From: Procambarus clarkii
Taxonomy: Eukaryota; Arthropoda; Malacostraca; Decapoda; Cambaridae
Direction: 5' to 3'
DNA: 64,000 nucleotides
Assembly (NCBI RefSeq): GCF_040958095.1
Contig: NC_091169.1
Location: forward strand, 372,001 to 436,000
Shown here: positions 14,101 through 27,517 of the stretch, one piece after another
Layout: each line of letters begins with the position of its first letter
Numbering within the stretch: the first letter of the stretch is position 1
Program-made: the position numbers and the translations under genes
The notes under the pieces: model-generated
What the model saw: the letters and a program-made list of their open reading frames with translations, nothing else
What the model was told of the DNA's origin: nothing
The model's database searches: none

Positions 14101-16440
14101 ATGGATCACAATTTGCCCAAACCCTCCCTGCAGTTTTCAAAATATCCAAAACATCCAAATGTCGACCCTTGAGCCATATTTTGAAGCCAAATTCTGGCTC
14201 TCTGCACGTATTCCCAGTTTTAAATTACGACTTTTTATACCGAAAATATGCCAATTACTGAGAGCGGCGATGGATCACATTCGGCCCAAACCCCCCTTGC
14301 AGTTTTCAAAATATCCCAAACATAACAAATTTGACGCTTGAGCCATATTTTTGAGCCAAATTCTGGCTTTCCGCACGTATTCGCAGTTTAAAATTATTTC
14401 ATTTTATACCGACAATATCCCAATTACTGAGAGCGGCGATGGGTCACATTTTGCCAAAACCCCCCTGCAGTTTCAAAATATCCAAAACATCCCAAATTCG
14501 ACCCTTGAGCTATATTTTGGAGCCAAATTCAAGCTGTCTGCACGTATTGGCAGTTTGAAATTACGAATTTTTATACCGAAAATATGCCAATTACTGAAAG
14601 CGGCAATGGATCACATTTTGCCCAAACCCTCCTTGCAGTTTTCAAAATATCCCAAACATCCCAAATTGGACGCTTGAGTCATATTTTGGAGGCAAATTCT
14701 CGCTCTCTGCACGTATTCGCTGTTTGAAATTACGACTTTTAATGCTGAAAATATGCCAATTACTGAAAGCAGCGATAGGTCCATATTTTGCACAAACCCC
14801 CCCTGCAGTTTTCAAAATATACCAAACATCCCAAATTCGACCCGTGAGCCATATTTTGGAGCCAAATTCTGCCTCTCTGCACATATTCGCAGGTTTAAAT
14901 TACGACATTTTATACCAAAAATATGCAAATTACTGCAAGCAGCGATAGGTCACATTTTGCTCAAACCCCCCCCCCCTGCAGTTTTTAAATTATCCGTAAC
15001 AACCCCAATTCGACGCTTGAGACATATTTTGGAGCCAAATTCGGGCTCTCTGCACGTATTCGGAGTTTAAAATTATTTCATTTTATACTGACAATATGCC
15101 TATTACTGAGAGCGGCGATGGGTCACATTTTGCCAAAACCCCCCTGCAGTTTCAAAATATCCCAAATATCCCAAATTCGACCCTTTAGCTATATTTTGGA
15201 GCCAAATTCTGGCTCTCTGCACGTATTCGCAGTTTGAAATTACGACTTTTTATACCGAAAAAATGCCAATTACTGAGAGAGGCGATGGATCACAATTTGC
15301 CCAAACCCTCCCTGCAGTTTTCAAAATATCCAAAACATTCAAATGTCGACCCTTGAGCCATATTTTGAAGCCAAATTCTGGCTCTCTGCACGTATTCCCA
15401 GTTTTAAATTACGACTTTTTATACCGAAAATATGCCAATTACTGAGAGCGGCGATGGATCACATTCGGCCCAAACCCCCCTTGCAGTTTTCAAAATATCC
15501 CAAACATAACAAATTTGACGCTTGAGTCATATTTTGGAGGCAAATTCTCGCTCTCTGCACGTATTCGCTGTTTGAAATTACGACTTTTAATGCTGAAAAT
15601 ATGCCAATTACTGAAAGCAGCGATAGGTCCATATTTTGCACAAACCCCCCTGCAGTTTTCAAAATATACCAAACATCCCAAATTCGACCCGTGAGCCATA
15701 TTTTGGAGCCAAATTCTGTCTCTCTGCACATATTCGCAGGTTTAAATTACGACATTTTATACCAAAAATATGCAAATTACTGCAAGCAGCGATAGGTCAC
15801 ATTTTGCTCAACCCCCCCCCCCCTGCAGTTTTTAAATTATCCCTAACAACCCCAATTCGACGCTTGAGACATATTTTGGAGCCAAATTCGGGCTCTGCAC
15901 GTATTCGGAGTTTAAAATTATTTCATTTTATACTGACAATATGCCTATTACTGAGAGCGGCGATGGGTCACATTTTGCCAAAACCCCCCTGCAGTTTCAA
16001 AATATCCCAAATATCCCAAATTCGACCCTTTAGCTATATTTTGGAGCCAAATTCTGGCTCTCTGCACGTATTCGCAGTTTGAAATTACGACTTTTTATAC
16101 CGAAAAAATGCCAATTACTGAGAGAGGCGATGGATCACATTTTGCCCAAACCCTCCCTGCAGTTTTCAAAATATCCAAAACATCCAAATGTCGACCCTTG
16201 AGCCATATTTTGAAGCCAAATTCTGGCTCTCTGCACGTATTCGCAGTTTTAAATTACGAATTTTTATACCGAAAATATGCCAATTACTGAGAGCGGCGAT
16301 GGATCACATTCTGCCCAAACCCTCCTTGCAGTTTTCAAAATATCCCAAACATAACAAATTTGACGCTTGAGCCATATTTTTGAGCCAAATTCTGGCTTTC
16401 TGCACGTATTCGCAGTTTTAAATTATTTCATTTTATACCG
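11182..16440 (+). repeat. Second higher-order block of satellite A (2,730- and 1,184-bp offsets)
   Basis: Landmarks at 11,349, 11,429 and 11,621 recur at 14,079, 14,159 and 14,351, an offset of 2,730 bp. The 14,079 landmark recurs at 15,263, an offset of 1,184 bp or about seven monomers. The marker monomer spacing therefore varies (about 5, 6, 7 or 10 monomers). This shows repeated rounds of amplification with different register from the 2,024-bp block immediately before it. Confidence 0.8.
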
Positions 16441-19400
16441 ACAATATTCCAGTTACTGAGAGCGGCGATGGGTCACATTTTGCCAAACCCCCCTGCAGTT
16501 TCAAAATATCCCAAACATACCAAATTCGACCCTTGAGCTATATTTTGGAGCCAAATTCTAGCTGTCTGCACGTATTGGCAGTTTGAAATTACGAATTTTT
16601 ATACCCAAAATATGCCAATTACTGAAGCTTCGATGGATCACATTTTGCCCAAACCCCCTTGCAGTTTTCAAAATATCCCAACATACAAATTGACGCTTTA
16701 GCCAAATTCTGGCTCTCTGCACGTATTAGCTGTTTGAAATTACGACTTTTTATACTGAAAATATGCCAATTACTGAAAGCAGCGATAGGTCACATTTTGC
16801 CAAACCCCCCTGCATTTTTCAAAATATACCAAACATCCCTAATTCGACCGTGAGCCATATTTTGGAGCCAAATTCTGCCTCTCTGCATATATTGTTTAAA
16901 TTACGACATTTTATACCAAAAATATGCAAATTACTGCAAGCAGCGATAGGTCACATTTTGCTCAACCCCCCCCCCCCTGCAGTTTTCAAAATATCCCAAA
17001 CATCCCAAATTGGACGCTTGAGTCATATTTTGGAGCCAAATTCGGGCTCTCTGCACGTATTCGGAGTTTAAAATTACATTTTATACCGACAATATCCCAA
17101 TTACTGAGAGCGATGGGTCACATTTTGCCAAAACCCCCCTGCAGTTTCAAAATATCCCAAACATCCCAAATTCGACCCTTGAGCTATTTTGGAGCCAAAT
17201 TCTGGCTCTCTGCACGTATTCGCAGTTTGAATTTTTTATACCGAAAATATGCCAATTACTGATAGCGGCGATGGATCACATTTTGCCCAAACCCTCCCTG
17301 CAGTTTTCAAAATATCCAAAACATCCAAATGTCGACCTTTGAGCCATATTTTGAAGCCAAATTCTGGCTCTCTGTACGTATTCCCAGTTTGAAATTACGA
17401 CTTTTTATTCCGAAAATATGCCAGTTATTGAGCGCTGCGATGGGTCATATTTTTCCCAAACCTTCCTTGCAGTTTTCAAATATCCAAAACATCCCAAATT
17501 CGACGCTTGAGCCATATTTTGGAGCCAAATTTTGGCTCTCTGCACGTACTCGCAGTTTGAAATTACGACGTTTTATACCGAAAATATGCAAATTACTGCA
17601 AGCAGCGATGGATCATATTGCCCAAACTCTCCCGGAAGTTTTCAATATATCCCAAACATCCCAAATTCGACGCTTGATTCATATTTTGGAGCCAAATTCT
17701 GGCTCTCTGCACGTATTCGCAGTTTGAAATTACGACTTTTTATACCGAAAATATGCCAATTACGTAGAGCGGCAATGGATCACATTGTGCCCAAACCTTC
17801 CCTGCAGTTTTCATTATATCCCAAACATCCCAAATTCGACTTGATTATTTTGAAACCAAATTCTGGCTCTCTGCACGTAATCGCAGTTGGAAATGACGAC
17901 AATTTTACTGAAAATATGCCAATTACTGAGAGCGGCGATGGATCACATTTTGCCCAAACCCTCCCTGCAGTTTTCAAAATATCCCAAACATCCCAAATTC
18001 GACCCGTGAGCCATAATTTAGAGCCAAATTGTGGCTCTCTGCACATATTCGCAGTTTGAAATTACGACTTTTTATACTGAAAATATGTCAATTAATGAAA
18101 GCAGAGATGAGTCACATTTTGCCCAAACCCCCCCTGCAGTTTGCAAAATATCCCAAACATCCCAAATTCGATCCTTGAGCCATATTTTGGAGTCAAATTC
18201 TGGCTTTCTGCACGTATTCGCAGTTTGAAATTACGACGTTTTATACCGAAAATATGACAATTACTGAAAGCAGCGATGGGTCACATTTTGCCCCCCCCAT
18301 GCAGTTTGCAAAATATCCCAAACATCCCAAATTCGGCCCTTGACCTATATTTTGGAACCAAATTCTTGCTTTCTGCACGTATTTGCAGTTTTAAATTACG
18401 ACTTTTTATACCGAAAATATGACAATTACTGAAAGCGGAGATGGATCACATTTTGCCCAAACCCTTCCTGCAGTTTTCAAAATATCCCAAACATCCTAAA
18501 TTCCACGCTTGAGCCATATTTTGGAGCCAAATTCTGGCTTTCTGCACGTATTCGCAGTTTGAAATTATTTCATTTTATACCGAAAATATTCCATTTACTG
18601 AAAGCAGCGATGGATCACATTTTGCACAAACCTTTCACGAAGTTTTCAAATCATCCTAAATATCCCGAATTCGACGCTTGAGCCATATTTTAGAGCCAAA
18701 TTCAGGATCTCTGCTCGTATTTGCAGTTTGAAATTACGAATATTTATACCGAAAATATGCCAACTACTGTAAGCGGCGATGGATCACATTTTGCCCAAAC
18801 ACTCCCTGCAGTTTTCAAAATATCCCAAACATCCCAAATTCGACCCTTGAGCCATATTTTGGAGCCAAATTCTGGCTCTCAGCATGTATTTGCAGTTTGC
18901 AAGTACGACTTTTTATACCGAAAATATGACAATTACTGGGAGTGGCGATTGGTCAAATTTTGCCCAAACCCTCCCTGCAGTTTTCAAAATATCTCAAACA
19001 TCCCAAAATATATTATTGAGTCATATTTTGGAGCCAAATTCAACCTTTCTGCTCGTGTTCGCAGTTTGAAATTACGACTTTTTATATTGAAAATATGCCA
19101 ATTACTGAAAGCGGCGATGGTTAACACTTTGACCCAACCCCTCCCTGCAGTTTTCAAAATATCCCAAACTTCCCAAATTCGACGCTGGAGCCATATTTTG
19201 GAGCCAAATTCAGCCTCGCTGCACGTATTTGCAGTTTGAAATTACGACTTTTTATATCGAAAATATGCCAATTACTGTGAGCGGCGATGGATCACATTTT
19301 GCCCAAACCTTCCCTGCAGTTTTCAAATTATCTTAAACAACCCAAATTCGACGCTTGAGCCATATTTTGGAGCCAAATTCTGGCTTTCTGCACGTATTCG

Positions 19401-22400
19401 CAGTTTGAAATTACGACTTTTTATACCAAAATTCGCCAATTACTGAGAGCGGCGATGGGGCATATTTTGCCAAAAATATACCAATTACTGAAAGCCGCGA
19501 TGGATCACATTTCACCCAAACCCCCCCTGCAGTTTTTAAAATATCCCAAACATCCCAAATTCGACGCTTGAGCCATATTTTGGAGCCAAATTCTGGCTCT
19601 CTGCACGTATTCGCAGTTTGAAATTACGACATTTGTTATCGAAAATATGCCAGATACTGAGAGCAGGGATGGATCACATTTTGACCAAACCCTCTCTGCA
19701 GTTTTCAAAATATCCAAAACATCCCAAATTCGACCTCTTGAGCCATATTTTGGAGCCAAATTCTTGCTCTCAGCACGTATTCGCAGTGTGAAATTACGAC
19801 TTTTTATACTGAAAATATGCTAATTACTGAGTGCAGCGAAGGGTCACATTTTGCCCGAACCCCCGTGCAGTTTTCAAAATATCTCAAAGATCCCAAATTC
19901 GACGCTTGAGCCATATTTTGGAGCCATATTCTAGCTCTCTGCACGTTTTTGCAGTTTGAAATTACGACTTTTTATACCGAAAATATGCCAATTACTGAAA
20001 GCGGTGAAGGGTCACATTTTGCCCAAAACCCCCTGCAGTTTTCAAAATGTCCCAACTATCCCAAATTCCACCCTTGAACCATATTTTGGTGGCAAATTCT
20101 GGCTCTCTGCACGTATTAGCAGTTTAAATTATGACTTTTTTTTACCGAAAATATGACAATTACAGAGAGCGGCGATTGATCACATTTTGCCCAAACCCTC
20201 CTTGCAGTTTTCAAAATATCCCAAACATCCCAAATTCGTCGCTTGAGTCATATTTTGGAGCCAAATTCTGGCTCTCTGTACATATTCTCATCTGAAATTA
20301 CTACTTTTTTTATTGAAAATATGCTAATTACTGAGAGCAGCGAAGGGTCACATTTTCCCCGAACCCCCCTGCAGTTTTCAAAATATCTCAAAGATCCCAA
20401 ATTCGACGATTGAGCCATATTTTGGAGCCAAATTCTGAATCTCTGTACTTATTCGCAGTTTAAAATTACGACTTTTTTTACCTAAAAAATGCCAATTACT
20501 GAAAGGGGCGATGGATCACATTTTGCCCAAACTATCCCTGCAGTTTTCAAAATATCCTAAACGTCCCAAACTCGACGCTTGAGCCATATTTTGGAGCCAA
20601 ATTCTGGCTCTCTGCATGTATTCGCAGTTTAAAATAAAGATTTTTTATACATAAAAAATGCCAATTACTGAAAGCGGCGATGGATCACATTTTGCCAAAC
20701 CCTCCCTGCAGTTTTCAAAATATCCCAAACATCCCAAATTCGACTCTTGAGCTATATTTTGGAGCCAAATTCTGGCTCTTTGCACGTATTCGCATTTTGA
20801 AATTAATAATTTTTATACCGAAAATTACTTAAAGCGGCGATGGATCACATTTTGCACAAACCCTCCCTGCAGTTTTCAAAATATCCCAAACATCCCAAAT
20901 TCGACCCTTGAGCTATATTTTGGAGCCAAATTCTGGCTCTTTGCACGTATTTTCAGTTTGAAATTTGGCCTTTTTGTGCCGAAAATGTGCCAATTACTGA
21001 AATCGACGATAGATCACATTTTGCCCAAACCCTCCCTGCAGTTTTCAAAATATCCCGAACATCCCAAATTCGACGCTTGAGCCATAATTTGGCGCCAAAT
21101 TCTGGCTAGCTGCACGCATTTGCAGTTTAAAAATACGTCATTTTGTACCGTAAATATGCCAATAACTGAGAGCGGCGATGGGTCGCATTTTGCCCAAACA
21201 CTCCCTGCAGTTTTCAAAATATCCCAAACATCTCAAATTCGACCCTTGAGCCATATGTTGGAGCAAAATTCTGGCTCTCAGCATGTATTTGCAGTTTGAA
21301 AGTACGACTTTTTATACCGAAAAAATACCAATTACTGGGTGTGGCGATGGGTCAAATTTTGCCCAAACCCTCCCTGCAGTTTTCAAAATATCTCAAACAT
21401 CCCAAAATATATTATTGAGCCATATTTTGGAGCCAAATTCAACCTTTCTGCTCGTGTTCACAGTTTGAAATTACGACTTTTTATATTGAAAATATGCCAA
21501 TTACTGAAAGCGGCGATGGTTAACACTTTTACCCAACCCCTCCCTGCAGTTTTCAAATTATCTTAAACAACCCAAATTCGACGCTTGAGCCATATTTTGG
21601 AGCCAAATTCTGGCTCTCTGCACGTATTCGCAGATTGAAATTACGTCATTTTATACCGAAAAAATGCCAATTACTGAAAACGGCGATAGATCCCATTTTG
21701 TCCTAACCGTCCCTGCAGTTTTCAAACTAACCCAAACATCCCAGAGTCGACGCTTGAGCCATATTTTGGAGCCAATGCGATGGATCACATTTAGGCTCTC
21801 TGCACGTATTCGCAGTTTGAAATTACGACATTTGTTATTGAAAATATGCCAGATACTGAGAGCAGGGATGGATCACATTTTGACCAAACCCTCTCTGCAG
21901 TTTTCAAAATATCCAAAACATCCCAAATTAGACCTCTTGAGCCATATTTTGGAGCCAAATTCTTGCTCTCAGCACGTATTCGCAGTGTGAAATTACGACT
22001 TTTTATACTGAAAATATGCTAATTACTGAGTGCAGCGAAGAGTCACATTTTGCCCGAACCCCCGTGCAGTTTTCAAAATATCTCAAAGATCCCAAATTCG
22101 ACGCTTAAACCATGTTTTGGAGCCATATTCTAGCTCTCTGCACGTTTTTGCAGTTTGAAATTACGAATTTTTATACCGAAAAAAAGCCAATTACTGAAAG
22201 CGGTGAAGGGTCACATTTTGCCCAAAACCCCCTGCAGTTTTCAAAATGTCCCAACTATCCCAAATTCCACCCTTGAACCATATTTTAGAGGCAAATTCTG
22301 GCTCTCTGCACGTATTCGCAGTTTAAATTAGGACTTTTTTTTACCGAAAATATGACAATTACAGAGAGCGGCGATGGATCACATTTTGCCCAAACCCTCC

Positions 22401-22485
22401 TTGCAGTTTTCAAAATATCCCAAACATCCCAAATTCGATGCTTGATCCATATTTTGGAGCCAAGTTCTGGGTCTCTGAGAGAAGA

Positions 22486-24395
22486 GGTACTCGTAACATT
22501 GGTCTAATCCGGTTGAAACGTCGAAATATGCAATAAAAACAGAAATTCTCTCCTAATCAATATTAGGAGAGTATTACTCTCTATTAGAGTATTACTTACT
22601 ATTTCAACGAGGTACAGATAGTTGATTTAAAACCAAGTATTTAATTTTAATTTGCAATTAATTACGTGTTTGTATCATATTTATCATAAATTTGTTGAAT
22701 TAATGGCAATAAACAGAAAAGGCCAGAAAACGCGGAAAAACGGCAAAATATTGCCTAAATCCTTGATATTTGGTTTAAATCTCATACAGGAAACCAGGAT
22801 GAAAAAAACTCAAAATATTGCTAAATTCGATGATATTAAGTACAAAGCACAATGCAAGAAAAGTTGCTTAAAAATGCAATATCATGTGAAATTCTAAGAT
22901 TTTTAGGCCAAATCACAGATAGTGGGACAACATGAAGTAGTATCCAAATATTAGTAAATTCGAACATTTTTACCTAAAATCACTCTACATGAAAAACGTG
23001 AAAAGTCTTTATAATACCAAATTCGAAGATTTTTACAACAAATCATAGAGCGAGGTTGCGTATTATTTTGATAATTAAAAAGGCATATGGAAACGTTGTT
23101 TTCAATTCAAATGATAAAAATAAATGTGTTTTCTTTAGAATTACCTAAAATGTTCCAGAATTTCCGTTTATATTACCGCAAGAAGAGGTACTCGTAAAAC
23201 CGCTTTAATCCGGCTGAAACGTCGAAATATACAATAAAAACAGAAAATCTCTTCTAATCAATATCCTACTCATTATTTTAACGAGGTAAAAATAGTTGAT
23301 TAAAATGAAAAATTTAATTTTAATTTGCAATTAATTACGTGTTTGCATCATATTTAAGTAAATTTTTTGAATTAATGGCAATAAAACGAAAAGGCTTCAA
23401 AACGCTGAAAAAACGGCAAAATATTGCCTAAATCGTTGATATTTGGTTGAAATCTTATAAAGGAAACAACGATGAAAAACTCAAAGTTTTGCTAAATTCG
23501 ATGATTTTATGTACAAAGCACAATGCAAGAAAACTTGCTTAAAAACGCAATATTATGTGAAATTCTGAGATTTATAGGCAAAATCACATATAGTGGACAA
23601 CATGAAGTAGTATCAAAATATTAGTAAATTCGAACATTTTTACCTATAATCACTCTACATGAAAACGTGAAAAAGTCACTATAATAACAAATTCGAGGAT
23701 TTTTACATCAAGTCATAGAGCGAGGCTGCGAATTATTTTGATCATTAAAAAGGCATATGAAAACGTTGTTTCCAATTCAAATGAAAAAATCTGTGTTTTT
23801 TCTTTAGAATTAACTAAAATGATTCTGAATTTCCGTTTATATTACTGAGAGATGAGGTACTCGAAAACTGCTCTAATCCGGCTGAAACGTCGAAATATGC
23901 AATAAAAACTGAAAATCTCTCTTAAACAATATTTGACTCACTATTTTAACAAGGTACAAATAGTTGATTGAAAATCAAATATTTAAGGGTAATTTGCAAT
24001 TCATTACGTGTTTGCATCATATTTATCGTATATTTAATGAATTAATGGCAGTAAACCGAAAATGCTTGAAAACGTGGAAAAACGGCCAAGTATGGCCTAA
24101 ATCGTTGATATTTGGATGAAATCTCATAAAGGAAACAACGATGAAAAACCTCAAAATATTGCTAAATTCGATGATTTTATGTACAAGGCACAATGCAAGA
24201 AAACTTGCTTAAAAACGCAATATTATGTGAATTTCTGAGATTTGTAGGCCAAATCACAAATAGAGAGACAACATGAAGTAGGATCAATATATTAGAAAGT
24301 TCGAACATTTTTACCTAAAATCACCCTACATGAAAAACGTGAAAAAAATCACTATAATACCAAATTCGAGGATATTTCGAGGATGAGGAAGTGAG
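22486..24395 (+). repeat. Satellite B, ~670-690-bp tandem units, + orientation
   Basis: An AT-rich repeat distinct from satellite A. The landmark GAGGTACTCG occurs near 22,494, 23,185 and 23,854, so the period is about 670-690 bp and about 2.8 copies are present. Each unit carries GGCTGAAACGTCGAAATA, AATAGTTGATT, AATTACGTGTTTGCATCAT, GGACAACATGAAGTAG and TTACATCAAGTCATAGAGCG variants. The 81-codon ORF at 22,652-22,897 is chance: the same segment in the other copies is interrupted. Confidence 0.92.
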
Positions 24396-24425
24396 TACAA
24401 CTAGGTGAGTACACACACTCACACA

Positions 24426-25268
24426 CACAGCAAAACACTGGCAGGAGTCTCCAGCAACATACTGGCAGGAGTCTCCAGCAACACGCTGGCAGAGGTCTCC
24501 AGCAACACGCTGGCAGAGGTCTCCAGCAACATACTGGCAAGGGTCTCCAGCAACATACTGGCAGGAGTCTCCAGCAACACGCTGGCAGAGGTCTCCAGCA
24601 ACACGCTGGCAGAGGTCTCCAGCAACATACTGGCAGAGGTCTAAAGCAACATACTGGCAGGGGTCTCCAGCAACACGCTGGCAGAGGTCTCCAGCAACAC
24701 TGGCAGAGGTCTCCAGAACACACTGGCAGGGGTCTCCAGCAACATACTTGCAGGAGTCTCCAGCAACACGCTGGCAGAGGTCTCCAGCAACACACTGGCA
24801 GGGGTCTCCAGCAACAAACTGGCAGGGGTCTCCAGTAACACACTGGCAGGGGTCTCGAGCAACACACTGGCAGAGGTCTCCAGCAACACACTGGCAGGGG
24901 TCTCCAGCAACACACTGGCAGAAGTCTGCAGCAACACACTGGCAGAGGTCTCCAGCAACACACTGGCAGAGGTCTCCAGCAACACGCTGGCAGTGGTCTC
25001 CAGCAACACACTGGAAGGGGTCTCCAGCAACACGCTGCAGAGGTCTCCAGCAACACACTGGCAGAGATCTCCAGCAACACACTGGCAGGGGTCTCCAGCA
25101 ACACACTGGCAGAGGTCTCCAGCAACACACTGGCAGAGGTCTCCAGCAACACACTGGCAGGGGTCTCCAGCAACACACTGGCAGAGGTCTCCAGCAACAC
25201 ATTGGCAGAGGTCTTCAGCAACACACTGGCAGAGGTCTCCAGCAGCACGCTGGCAGGGGTCTCCAGCA
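24426..25268 (+). repeat. 24-bp minisatellite (CTGGCAGAGGTCTCCAGCAACACA)n
   Basis: About 35 copies of a 24-bp unit (CTGGCAGAGGTCTCCAGCAA plus CACA). Variants at two positions dominate: GAGG/GGGG, and CACA/CACG/CATA. A short (ACAC)n tract precedes it at about 24,411-24,428. The unit is eight codons long, so several frames on both strands stay open for 100-330 codons; these ORFs are artefacts of the repeat. Satellite A resumes directly at 25,269 in mid-unit. Confidence 0.95.
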
Positions 25269-27330
25269 ATGAGCCATATTTTGGAGCCAAATTCTGGCTC
25301 TCTGCACGTATTCGCAGTTTGAAATACGAATTTTTATCCTGAAAATATGCCAATTACTGAAAGCGGCGAGGGATCTCATTCTGCGCAAACCCTCCCTGCA
25401 GTTTTCAAAATATCCAAAACATCCCAAATTCGACCCTTGAGCCTTATTTTGGAGACAAATTAAGGTTCTCTGCAAGTATTCGCAGTTCAAAATTACGACA
25501 TTTTATACCGAAAATGTGCCAATGACTGAAAGCGGCGAAGGGTCACATTTTGCCCAAAACCCCCTGCAGTTTTCAAAATATCCAAAACATCCCAAAATCC
25601 ACCCTTTAGCCATATTTTGAAGCCAAATTCTCGCTCTCTTCACGTATTCGCAGTTTAAATAAGGACTTTTTATACCGAAAATATAACAATTACTGAGAGC
25701 AGCGATGGATCACATTTTGCCCAAACCCTCTTTGCAGTTTTCAAAATATCCAAAACATCGCAAATTCGACGCTTGAGCCATATTTTGGAGCCAAATTCTG
25801 GGTCTCTGCACGTTTTTGCTGTTTGAAATTACGACTTTTTATACCAAAAATATGCCAAATACTAAGTGCAGCGATGGAACACATTTTGCAAAAACCCTGC
25901 CTGCAGTTTTCAAACTATCCCAAACATCCCAAATTCGACCCTTGAGCCTTATTTTCGAGCCAAATTCTGGCTCTCTGCACGTACTCGCAAGTCAAAATTA
26001 CGAATTTTTATACAAAAAATATGCCAATTACTGAAAGCGGCGATAGATCACATTTTGCCCAAACCCCCCGTGCAGTTTTCAAAATATCCCAAACATCTCA
26101 AATTCGACGCTTGAGCTATATTTTGGAGCCAAATTTGGGCTCTCTGCTCGTATTCGCAGTTTGAAATTACGTAATTTTATACCGAAAAAATGCCAATTAC
26201 TAGAAACGGCGATGGATCCCATTTTGTCCAAACCCTCCCTGAAGTTTTTAAACTATCCCAAACATCCCAGGGTCGACGCTTGAGCCTTATTTTGGAGTAA
26301 ATGCGATGGATCACATTTTGGCACTCTGCACTCTCTGCACGCAGTTTGAAATTACGACTTTTTATACCGAAAATATGCCAATTACTGAAAGAGGCGAAGG
26401 GTCACATTTTCCCTGCAGATAAAATCCCTGCAGTTTTCAAAATATCCCAAACATCCCAAATTCGACCCTTTGAGCCATATTTTGGAGCGAAATTCTTGCT
26501 CTCTGCACGTGTTCGCAGTCTGAAATTACGACTTTTTATACTGAAAATATGGTAATTACTGAGTGCAGCGAAGGGTCACATTTTCCCGAACCCCCGTGCA
26601 GTTTTCAAATTATCCTAAACGTCCCAAATTCGACGCTTAAGCCATATTTTGAAGCCAAAATCTGGCTCTATGCACGTATTCGCAGTTTGAAATTACGACT
26701 TTTTATACCGAAAATATGCTAATTACTAAGAGCAGCGATGGACCAAATTTTGCCCAAACCCTCCCTGCAGTTTTCAAAATATCCCAAACATCCCAATTTC
26801 GACCCTTGAGCCTTATTTTGGAGCCAAATTCTGGATCCCTGCACGTATTCGCAGTTCGAAATTACAACTTATTATACCGCAAAATATGCCAATTACTGAA
26901 AGCGGCGAAGGGTCACATTTTGCCCAAAACCCCCTGCAGTTCTCAAAATATCACAAACATCCCAAATTCCACCCTTGAGCCATATTTTCGAGGCAAATTT
27001 TTGCTTTCTGCACGTATTCGCAGTTTAAATTAGGACTTTTTATATCGAAAATATGACAATTACTGTGAGCGGCGATGGATCAAACTTTGCTCAAACTCTC
27101 CATACAGTTTTCAAAATATCCCAAACATCCCAAATTCGTCGTTTGAGCCATATTTTGGAGCCAAATTCTGGCTCTCTGCACGTATTCGCGGTCTGAAATT
27201 ACGACTTTTTATACTGAAAATATGCGAATTACTGAGTGCAGCGAAGGGTCACATTTTGTCCAACCCGCCCTGCAGTTTTCAAATTATCCCTAACGTCTCA
27301 AATTCGACGCTTGAGCCATATTTTGAAGCC
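25269..27330 (+). repeat. Satellite A array, + orientation
   Basis: About 12 monomers. An aberrant monomer at about 26,296-26,345 carries the same GATGGATCACATTT/CTCTGCACG fusion as the one near 21,780, so the two parts of the array share a duplicated ancestor. The array breaks off at 27,330 inside ATATTTTGAAGCC. Confidence 0.94.
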
Positions 27331-27517
27331 ATCACTCTCTTGAGCTTCTGCATCACTCTCTTGAGCCTCTGCATCCTTTCTTGAGCCTCTGCATCACTCT
27401 CTTGACCCTCTGCATCACTCTTTTGAGCCTCTGCATCACACTCTTGAGCCTCTACATCACTCTCATGAGCCTCTGCATCCCTCTCTTAAGCCTTTGCAAC
27501 ACTCTCTTCAGCCTTTG
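27331..27517 (-). repeat. 21-bp minisatellite, inverted, at a satellite A orientation switch
   Basis: About nine copies of the same 21-bp unit as at 3.7-4.4 kb, in reverse complement (CTCTTGAGCCTCTGCATCAC). Satellite A is on the + strand to its left and on the - strand to its right, so this short array marks the turn-around point. Confidence 0.92.

Larger units (their letters stand above)
4441..22485 (+). repeat. Satellite A main array, + orientation, with higher-order repeats
   Basis: About 106 consecutive ~169-bp monomers. The 5.6-16.5 kb part is organised in higher-order units, with distinguishable monomer types recurring at fixed multiples of the monomer. The part from 16.5 to 22.5 kb is more diverged. 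It includes a ~2.2-kb duplication: landmarks around 19,620 recur around 21,820. An aberrant recombinant monomer lies at 21,776-21,800, where GATGGATCACATTT is fused to the CTCTCTGCACG segment. The array ends in mid-monomer at about 22,485, where satellite B begins. No gene is supported anywhere in this stretch. Confidence 0.95.

Noticed and set aside
436..22000. Dozens of 60-175 codon ORFs sharing peptides such as ITESGDGSHFAQT and FWLSARIRSLKLRLF
   Set aside because: The shared peptides are translations of the 169-bp satellite monomer in different frames. The period is not a multiple of 3 and similarity is at DNA level, not codon-structured.
24321..25353. ORFs of 130-333 codons over the first 24-bp array
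   Set aside because: Same cause as above; they run into satellite sequence at both ends.
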